This document shows, one piece after another, positions 9,065 through 15,830 of a stretch of DNA of 15,830 nt. The stretch is from positions 1 through 15,830 of the forward strand of contig USMU01000043.1 of assembly GCA_900555925.1 (NCBI GenBank), in the 5' to 3' direction. Position numbers and translations under genes: made by a program. Each line of letters starts with the position of its first letter. Position 1 is the first letter of the stretch. This DNA comes from an uncultured Clostridium sp. Lineage in GTDB: Bacteria; Bacillota; Clostridia; Christensenellales; Borkfalkiaceae. A model generated the notes under the pieces. That model was not told the origin of the DNA. It did not search any database and saw only the letters and a list, made by a program, of their open reading frames with translations.

Positions 9065-9691
9065 ATGAAGGAACAGAACGAAAGCGGTAAATCGCATACG
9101 AGCGTAAGAAACAAAAAATTGTATATGTATATCGCTCTCGGATGTGCGGCGGTACTTCTGGCGGCGGCGATAATCATTACTTCGGTGGCTTTGGCCAGCC
9201 GCGATAATCAGCTCAATCACAGCGATACGACGCAAGGCGGATCGTCAGATGACGATCAAGATGTCATCAACACACCGGAGGAATTCGGTATGCCCGTGGA
9301 GGTGGTGAGTATCAGCAACGAATATGGTTTCTATTATAACCAGACGCTGAACAACTACTATGAACATACAGGTGTCGATTTTTCCGCGGCGGCGGGTACG
9401 GAAGTCTTTGCGGCGCGTTCGGGAAAAATCGAAAGTATCTATACTTCCGACGTCCTTGTAGGTACGCAGATTATCATCGATCACGGCGACGGAATAAAGA
9501 CAGTCTACGAATATGTAGAGGCGAAAGAAGGGCTGAAAGCCGGCGACGAAGTAAAGAAGGGCGACGTCATCGCGACCGTAGCGGAGGCGAACGGCAAGGA
9601 ATATAAGGACGGCCCGCACCTGCATTTCGAAGTGTTTGAAAACAATGCGACGGTCGATCCCGCAAAATATCTCACCTTTGAAGAAAAGTAA
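9065..9691 (+). CDS. spoIIQ: SpoIIQ-like M23/LytM-domain membrane protein
   Basis: The product has 208 residues: a short basic cytosolic N-terminus, one membrane helix (about 19-44), an acidic linker (about 45-70), and an extracytoplasmic LytM/M23 domain (about 75-203). Zinc-site residues are kept: H101 and D105 in HTGVDF, and H185 and H187 in PHLHFE. The His normally found in the YxHL motif is replaced, giving TVYEYV with Y150. A missing His at this position, a single N-terminal helix and this length are typical of SpoIIQ, the forespore protein that pairs with SpoIIIAH across the engulfing septum; ordinary M23 endopeptidases keep it. B. subtilis SpoIIQ has also lost its first His, whereas here HxxxD is intact. 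ATG at 9065 is set by GGAGG at 9051-9055. A sigma-F-type promoter precedes it and a terminator follows. A plain M23 peptidase is the alternative. Confidence 0.75.
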   Translation: MKEQNESGKSHTSVRNKKLYMYIALGCAAVLLAAAIIITSVALASRDNQLNHSDTTQGGSSDDDQDVINTPEEFGMPVEVVSISNEYGFYYNQTLNNYYEHTGVDFSAAAGTEVFAARSGKIESIYTSDVLVGTQIIIDHGDGIKTVYEYVEAKEGLKAGDEVKKGDVIATVAEANGKEYKDGPHLHFEVFENNATVDPAKYLTFEEK

Positions 9692-9698
9692 AAAACAA

Positions 9699-9733
9699 GC
9701 CGGTCGTTTCCGCGAGGTGCGGCCGGCGTTTTA
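9699..9733 (+). terminator. Intrinsic terminator after the spoIIQ-like gene
   Basis: GCCGGTCG (9699-9706) pairs with CGGCCGGC (9720-9727) over 8 bp with one G-U pair, and is followed by GTTTTAT. An alternative inner stem, CCGC with GCGG, lies in the loop. It begins 7 bases after the stop codon. Confidence 0.75.
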
Positions 9734-9762
9734 TACAGTCATAAAGCGAATTATTTTTGCAT

Positions 9763-9800
9763 AAAATAACCTGCTAATACTTTTTAGGGGTTATTTTTTT
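9763..9800 (+). promoter_or_regulatory. Hairpin with T-tract abutting the metallopeptidase start codon
   Basis: AAAATAACC (9763-9771) pairs perfectly with GGTTATTTT (9789-9797), with an inner CTAA/TTAG stem (9774-9777, 9784-9787). T continues to 9800, immediately before ATG at 9801. The AGGGG (9786-9790) in the right arm is the only Shine-Dalgarno-like sequence near the start. As at 8412, a terminator-shaped stem masks the ribosome binding site. It could terminate leftover read-through or regulate translation; the sequence alone cannot tell which. Confidence 0.65.
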
Positions 9801-11255
9801 ATGAAACGTATTCTTTGTTTTTTGCTTTCCGCCGTGAGCCTTGTCGCTCTGATGATCGGAGCGGTCGGCTGTAAAGATTCCGAAAGCGGCGAGTGCGTAT
9901 ATGAGATTACCGCCGAATATGTTCCCGAAACCGCTACATTGACCGCGATGATGAAAGTGGAATACAAAAATACGACGGCAAACGAAATCAGCGAACTGAA
10001 GTTCAACCTGTATCCGAACGCTTATCGCGAGGACGCCGCTTATCAGCCGGTGTCCGCCGTCTATTCCTCCTCTGCCTATTATGCGGGAAAAAGTTACGGG
10101 AGCATGGAGATTTCCAGTGTTGACGGAGCAAAAAATTGGGAAATAAAGGGTGAGGACGAAAATATTCTCAGTGTTTCGCTCGAAGAATCTCTGTTTCCGG
10201 GCGATAAAGTAAACTTGAATATTTGTTTTCTGACCAAGCTTGCAAAAATCAATCACCGCACCGGTGTGGGACAAAAATCAGTCAATCTCGGAAATTTCTT
10301 CCCCATTCTCTGCGCTTATACCGACGACGGTTTTTATGAGTGCGTTTACTATTCCGACGGCGATCCCTTCTTTTCCGAATGCGCTTCGTATAAAGTGACG
10401 TTGACCGTTCCCAAGGATTATACCGTCGCCGCGACGGGAAAAATCACTTCCGAACGGACCTTGGAAAGCAAAAAAGAATATGTCATGTCTGCGACGAACG
10501 TCCGCGATTTCGCTATCGTGCTCTCCGATTGCTTTGAGGTGGCCGAAAGCAAATGGGAGGGGATAGACATTCGCTATTATTACTACAACGACGAAAAACC
10601 TGCGGCGCACCTCGCGGCGGCGCAGGAGGCTCTCGCCTATTATTCCTCGACATTCGGCAAGTACCCTTATGAAACGTATTCTGTGGTTCAGACGGGGTTC
10701 TGCTACGGCGGAATGGAATTTCCGGGATTGGTGCTTATCAGCGACGCTCTGACGGAAGAAAACTGCTTGTATACGATCGTACATGAGACCGCCCACCAAT
10801 GGTGGTGTGTCGCCGTAGGCAGCAATCAGGTGGAAAACGCATGGCAGGACGAGGGGCTGACGGAATATTCCGCCGCGCTGTTCTTTGAAAATCATCCCGA
10901 CTACGGATTTACGCGCGAACAGCTCATTGCGGACGCTTTGGCGGAATATCGTTCCTATTATAACGTTTACAGCCAAGTATTCGGAGACGCGGATACGCGT
11001 ATGACTCGTTCGCTCAAAGACTATCTGAGCGAATATGAATATCGCAGCATAGCTTACGATAAAGGCGCGATTTTATTCGATACTCTGCGCACGTCCATCG
11101 GAGACAAACGCTTTTTTGCGGGACTTAAGAGATACTATTCCGGCTATAAGTTCAAGACAGCCGAACCGGAGGATATGATAGGCTGTTTTGAAAAATCGGG
11201 GGTAGATGTGGCAGGCTTTTTCGATTCGTTTTTGAGCGGAAAGGCGGTTATATAA
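9801..11255 (+). CDS. M1-family (gluzincin) zinc metallopeptidase, probable lipoprotein
   Basis: Aminopeptidase-N-type metallopeptidase of 484 residues. The N-terminus (1-24) is a signal peptide ending in AVGC, so C24 is a possible lipid attachment site (a weaker lipobox, with Ala at -3). A beta-rich N-domain runs to about 245. The catalytic domain has GGMEFPG (303-309), equivalent to the GxMEN substrate loop, zinc ligands H328 and H332 in HETAHQWW with catalytic E329, and third ligand E351 in WQDEG. Y419 in AYDKGA is the usual transition-state tyrosine. It ends after the helical part of the catalytic region, so it lacks the long C-terminal domain of full-size aminopeptidase N. That is common in short extracellular M1 peptidases of Firmicutes. 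Its substrate is unknown. It stands alone between the spoIIQ-like unit and the small-ORF unit. Confidence 0.9.
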   Translation: MKRILCFLLSAVSLVALMIGAVGCKDSESGECVYEITAEYVPETATLTAMMKVEYKNTTANEISELKFNLYPNAYREDAAYQPVSAVYSSSAYYAGKSYGSMEISSVDGAKNWEIKGEDENILSVSLEESLFPGDKVNLNICFLTKLAKINHRTGVGQKSVNLGNFFPILCAYTDDGFYECVYYSDGDPFFSECASYKVTLTVPKDYTVAATGKITSERTLESKKEYVMSATNVRDFAIVLSDCFEVAESKWEGIDIRYYYYNDEKPAAHLAAAQEALAYYSSTFGKYPYETYSVVQTGFCYGGMEFPGLVLISDALTEENCLYTIVHETAHQWWCVAVGSNQVENAWQDEGLTEYSAALFFENHPDYGFTREQLIADALAEYRSYYNVYSQVFGDADTRMTRSLKDYLSEYEYRSIAYDKGAILFDTLRTSIGDKRFFAGLKRYYSGYKFKTAEPEDMIGCFEKSGVDVAGFFDSFLSGKAVI

Positions 11256-11296
11256 TCGGGCGGAAAAATATCTGAAAAATTTTTGTGGAAAAATAC

Positions 11297-11325
11297 TTGC
11301 CAAAATAGGTTTTGGGGCGTATAAT
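11297..11325 (+). promoter_or_regulatory. Sigma-A type promoter of the small-ORF unit
   Basis: TTGCCA (11297-11302), a 17-base spacer and TATAAT (11320-11325). Transcription would start near 11332. It faces a unit of only about 230 bases that ends at the terminator at 11528-11559, with corA directly beyond. Confidence 0.85.
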
Positions 11326-11339
11326 AGATATAGAAGTAA

Positions 11340-11376
11340 GTCGGAAGCATAATCGGATATTTTCTGATTTTCCGAC
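11340..11376 (+). promoter_or_regulatory. Long 5' leader hairpin upstream of the small ORF
   Basis: GTCGGAA (11340-11346) pairs with TTCCGAC (11370-11376). After a four-base bulge (GCAT), AATCGGA (11351-11357) pairs with TCTGATT (11363-11369) with one G-U. That makes fourteen pairs starting about 8 bases after the predicted transcription start. It leaves AAGGAG at 11392-11397 free. It could be a stability element or a sensing leader; it matches no riboswitch class I recognise. Confidence 0.6.
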
Positions 11377-11402
11377 GGAATATTTCCAAACAAGGAGCAA
11401 TT

Positions 11403-11504
11403 ATGGACGCTGTCCCTGACAACCGAAGTAGCAAGACCACAATTTCAGGAGATCCGCTGTGCCTCGATATGTACGATTTTACAGAAGATTTGTTTATTGA
11501 CTGA
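11403..11504 (+). CDS. 33-residue acidic small ORF, possible leader peptide for corA
   Basis: The short ORF starts at ATG 11403, with AAGGAG at 11392-11397 as a strong, well-spaced Shine-Dalgarno, and stops at TGA 11502-11504. The peptide begins MDAVPDNRSS, has one cysteine (C20), and ends with an acidic, aromatic stretch DMYDFTEDLFID (22-33). It carries eight acidic and two basic residues, with no signal peptide or membrane helix. Upstream are a consensus promoter and a 14-bp hairpin. Its stop lies 23 bases before an intrinsic terminator, and corA begins 68 bases after that terminator. It could be a free-standing microprotein, or a leader peptide whose translation decides termination ahead of the magnesium channel gene. 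Acidic nascent chains can destabilise ribosomes at low magnesium (MgtL principle), but application here is inference. Confidence 0.6.
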   Translation: MDAVPDNRSSKTTISGDPLCLDMYDFTEDLFID

Positions 11505-11527
11505 CCTTCGATATTGAAAAGAGTACG

Positions 11528-11559
11528 ACGCACGGGCGGTTTTTCCCGTGCGTTTTTTT
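11528..11559 (+). terminator. Strong intrinsic terminator between small ORF and corA
   Basis: ACGCACGGG (11528-11536) pairs perfectly with CCCGTGCGT (11545-11553), and T runs through 11559. No separate good promoter is visible in the 68 bases between it and corA, so corA expression may depend on read-through. CCGCTGTGC (11454-11462) inside the small ORF could pair with GCACGGGCGG (11530-11539) with one bulge, a possible antiterminator. That pairing is only a by-eye suggestion. Confidence 0.9.
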
Positions 11560-11627
11560 ACGCATTTTCCTTCGGAAAATTGCCGTAAAGACGCCTTTGA
11601 ACACTTATTTTTTGAGGCGGTACGATT

Positions 11628-12626
11628 ATGATAAAATTTTACAAAACTGATGAAAACCTGCGCATTGTGCCTGCGGACGCCTTTGAAAGGCGCTGTTGGG
11701 TGGAAATGGTCAATCCCACGGACGACGAAGTGGACGATATCTGTGAACTGAGCGGAATTCCCGAAGAAATGCTCAAAGCCGCATTGGACGAAGAGGAATC
11801 CGCACGGGTAGATACCGATGAGGGCGCTACCATGTACGTGGTGGATAGCCCGATGATGGTAGATACGGAGGAAGGGGATTCCTATACGACCATTCCCGTC
11901 GCCATTATTTACAATAATAAATGTATCGTGACGGTATCTTTGAATCCGAATCCCGTCCTTGCAAATTTCAGCTCTAACCGGAGTCGGATTTCCACGCTCA
12001 AACCCGTGGGATTTATTCTCAATTTCATGCTGGAAAACGTCAAGCGTTTTTCCTATTCGTTGAAGCAAATCGATAAAAAATCCCTGCGTTTGCAGGCAGA
12101 ACTTCATAAATCCATGCGAAATCAGGAACTCATCGAGCTTTTGGGCCTGCAAGACTCCCTTGTGTATTTCTCCACTTCCCTGAGCGCGAATTCTTCCGTA
12201 TACGGTCGGCTTTCCCGCATGGAACCCGTTCAGTCCAATCCCGATTATCAGGATTTGTACGACGATGTGCTCATTGAGACTCGTCAGGCCGTAGAGATGT
12301 GTAGCATCTATCGAGATATTTTGAAAACGACCATGGATGCGTTCAGTTCCGTTATTTCCAATAATGTAAATAATGTCGTCAAGCGTTTGACCGTCATCAC
12401 GATTTTGGTGGCAATTCCGACGCTCATCGCAGGCCTGCTCGGCATGAATGTCGATCTTCCTTTCGGTATGGGCGTACATGGAGACGGCGCTGCGTGGGAG
12501 TTTTGGTTGATTCTCGCCATTTCTGTCGTCCTTACGGCGGTCTGTTCGGTACTGCTCGTAAAAATGACCGATTCGGTGAAAATTCGTACCCCTAAACAAG
12601 TAAAAAAGAAAAGGAGGCGCGGCTGA
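11628..12626 (+). CDS. corA: CorA family magnesium/cobalt transporter
   Basis: Pentameric divalent-cation channel of the cytoplasmic membrane. The 332 residues have the expected order: a soluble acidic N-terminal domain (about 1-140), a long coiled stalk helix (about 140-255), TM1 (about 254-271) ending in the selectivity signature GMN (272-274, within GLLGMNVDLPFG), a periplasmic loop, and TM2 (about 292-312). A basic tail TPKQVKKKRRRG closes the protein. ATG at 11628 is preceded by TGAGGCGG. fmdB overlaps its stop by one base (TGATG), so the two are co-translated. A terminator and a small ORF lie directly upstream, which hints at leader control. The ion is most likely Mg2+; Co2+ or other divalent cations cannot be excluded. 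Confidence 0.95.
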   Translation: MIKFYKTDENLRIVPADAFERRCWVEMVNPTDDEVDDICELSGIPEEMLKAALDEEESARVDTDEGATMYVVDSPMMVDTEEGDSYTTIPVAIIYNNKCIVTVSLNPNPVLANFSSNRSRISTLKPVGFILNFMLENVKRFSYSLKQIDKKSLRLQAELHKSMRNQELIELLGLQDSLVYFSTSLSANSSVYGRLSRMEPVQSNPDYQDLYDDVLIETRQAVEMCSIYRDILKTTMDAFSSVISNNVNNVVKRLTVITILVAIPTLIAGLLGMNVDLPFGMGVHGDGAAWEFWLILAISVVLTAVCSVLLVKMTDSVKIRTPKQVKKKRRRG

Positions 12627-12823
12627 TGCCTATTTTACAGTATAAATGCAGCAAATGCGGAAAAAAGTTTGAAGAGTTGGTAAAATCTCATACCGAAAAA
12701 GTGGTTTGTCCCGATTGCGGAGGAGAAACGGTTCGGGATTATTCGGGAGCCGTATATTCCTCGACGGGGAAAAAGCCCTCGTCCTGTACGGGACACTGTT
12801 CCACTTGCAGCGGCTGTCATTGA
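12626..12823 (+). CDS. FmdB-type small zinc ribbon protein
   Basis: The product has 65 residues. The N-terminal zinc ribbon has two CxxC pairs (C9/C12 in YKCSKCGKKF and C28/C31 in CPDCGG), in the arrangement of the FmdB/regulatory zinc ribbon family. The tail is the usual Ser/Cys-rich one, here with CTGHCSTCSGCH (54-65). Members are widespread, small and largely uncharacterised; a regulatory or metal-handling role is only suggested by family name. The gene shares one base with the corA stop, and AAGGAGG (12611-12617) inside corA is its Shine-Dalgarno. Confidence 0.9.
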   Translation: MPILQYKCSKCGKKFEELVKSHTEKVVCPDCGGETVRDYSGAVYSSTGKKPSSCTGHCSTCSGCH

Positions 12824-13015
12824 TTGTCTCTTGGAAACAATAAATTTCTTTGTGCGGTTTCAACTAATGTCGAGCGATTTTACTGTAATTCTTTTTGTTT
12901 CTTGACTTCGCGCGACCATAATTATATAGAACTGCAATAGATCATGCGTTCATGGTGTTTTTTGTCGAATGTTTCAAAAAAATTTCAAAAATCTTAAAAA
13001 AGATAAAAAAAACAC
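12824..13015 (+). other. AT-rich spacer upstream of the rRNA promoters
   Basis: There is no open frame of note in this 190-base spacer and no convincing terminator after fmdB. It contains the P1 candidate at 12902-12930. The last 50 bases are almost pure A/T with A-tracts, fitting an UP element in front of the strong promoter at 13016. Confidence 0.6.
12902..12930 (+). promoter_or_regulatory. Candidate upstream rRNA promoter (P1)
   Basis: TTGACT (12902-12907), a 17-base spacer and TATAGA (12925-12930). A weaker alternative -10, TATATA, lies two bases earlier. Together with the promoter at 13016 it gives the tandem arrangement common for rRNA genes. Confidence 0.5.
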
Positions 13016-13044
13016 TTGACATAATTTTTTCTAAGTGCTATTAT
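13016..13044 (+). promoter_or_regulatory. Strong rRNA promoter (P2) for the 23S gene
   Basis: Perfect -35 TTGACA (13016-13021), a 17-base spacer and TATTAT (13039-13044), with TG one base upstream as extended -10. A-tract DNA precedes it. Transcription would start near 13051, about 280 bases before mature 23S. Its presence indicates that 23S is transcribed from here and not only by read-through from a 16S gene. Confidence 0.85.
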
Positions 13045-13050
13045 GTATAA

Positions 13051-13329
13051 GCTGTCACCGAAAGAGGCAACCTCTTTTATACAGCGTCCCGACTTTCGTC
13101 GGGGTTAGACCGAAGATTCACAACTGCATAGCAAAGAAGTTTTGTATTATGGAAAATAATATAAGACGAGTACGAAAGGCAAAAATTTTCATAGAGAAAG
13201 TTAAAGCTAATAGGTTAATGCAAAGAGCACGAGAGGACAATTTTGAAGGAAGGTCTTTGAGTAGCTGCAAGAACAGATTAGCCGAGTAAGAATGAATAGA
13301 ATTTTTGTAGAAAAGACGAGTAGAAAGAA
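13051..13329 (+). other. Structured leader of the 23S rRNA transcript
   Basis: The leader opens with a hairpin (GCTGT 13051-13055 with ACAGC 13081-13085, inner AAAGAGG/CCTCTTT). A second follows (CCCGAC 13088-13093, loop TTTC, GTCGGG 13098-13103). GGTCTTTGAG near 13252 resembles a boxA-like antitermination site. The rest is purine-rich and should include the 5' half of the 23S processing stem, whose partner lies beyond the window. There is no tRNA and no 3' end of 16S rRNA. Short open frames here carry no evidence of being genes. Confidence 0.65.

Positions 13330-15830
<2,501 letters not shown>

Noticed and set aside
11597..11626. Promoter TTGAAC-N18-TACGAT for corA
   Set aside because: The -10 would lie two bases before the start codon, giving a leaderless message that ignores the good Shine-Dalgarno.
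11560..11627. Riboswitch (for example M-box) directly in front of corA
   Set aside because: Only about 68 bases lie between the terminator and the start codon, too short for an M-box; only a small ATTTTCC/GGAAAAT stem is seen. The larger leader upstream does not match a riboswitch class I know.
13045..13329. tRNA or 16S remnant in the 23S leader
   Set aside because: There is no cloverleaf, no TTC-loop GTTCRA pattern and no CCTCCTTT 16S 3' end; only simple hairpins are present.

Overview
The window looks like a chromosomal segment of a Gram-positive, spore-forming member of the Firmicutes (Clostridia-like, probably an uncultured gut-type lineage; no finer placement is safe). The reasons are the short DnaK N-lobe without the insert typical of proteobacteria, the Firmicutes gene order dnaK-dnaJ-prmA-rsmE-mtaB-HIT, strong AGGAGG-type ribosome binding sites, a SpoIIQ-like gene behind a sigma-F-type promoter, and a Clostridia-like 23S rRNA.

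Layout. (1) 95-3177: dnaK and dnaJ, with a perfect hairpin between them, closed by an intrinsic terminator at 3229-3263. (2) 3287-8456: a new transcription unit from a near-consensus sigma-A promoter. It holds prmA (L11 methylation), rsmE (16S rRNA m3U methylation) and mtaB (tRNA ms2t6A), then a lineage-specific five-helix membrane protein, a HIT hydrolase, and an unrecognised four-helix protein with a beta-rich tail. It ends at a 19-bp-arm terminator-like hairpin. (3) 8457-9733: a YwmB-like secreted or anchored protein and a SpoIIQ-like LytM/M23 protein. Between them is a textbook match to a sigma-F promoter, so this is a small sporulation island. (4) 9801-11255: an M1-type zinc metallopeptidase, probably a lipoprotein. 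(5) 11297-11559: a compact unit made of a consensus promoter, a long 5' hairpin, a 33-codon acidic ORF with a strong Shine-Dalgarno, and a strong intrinsic terminator. It lies directly in front of (6) corA (magnesium/cobalt channel family) and fmdB (small zinc ribbon), 11628-12823. (7) 12824-15830: a non-coding stretch with two tandem promoters and a structured leader, running into a 23S rRNA gene that the window edge cuts at about E. coli position 2498. No 16S rRNA gene lies upstream.

The most interesting points are the stand-alone small ORF and terminator upstream of corA, which has the architecture of a cation-responsive attenuator (hypothesis only); two genes (8457, 9801) whose Shine-Dalgarno lies inside a terminator-like hairpin that runs straight into the start codon; the sigma-F promoter and SpoIIQ-like pairing; and a 23S rRNA gene that appears to have its own promoters, unlinked from 16S. 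Most of the rest is ordinary housekeeping sequence. I see no mobile element, CRISPR array or tRNA.
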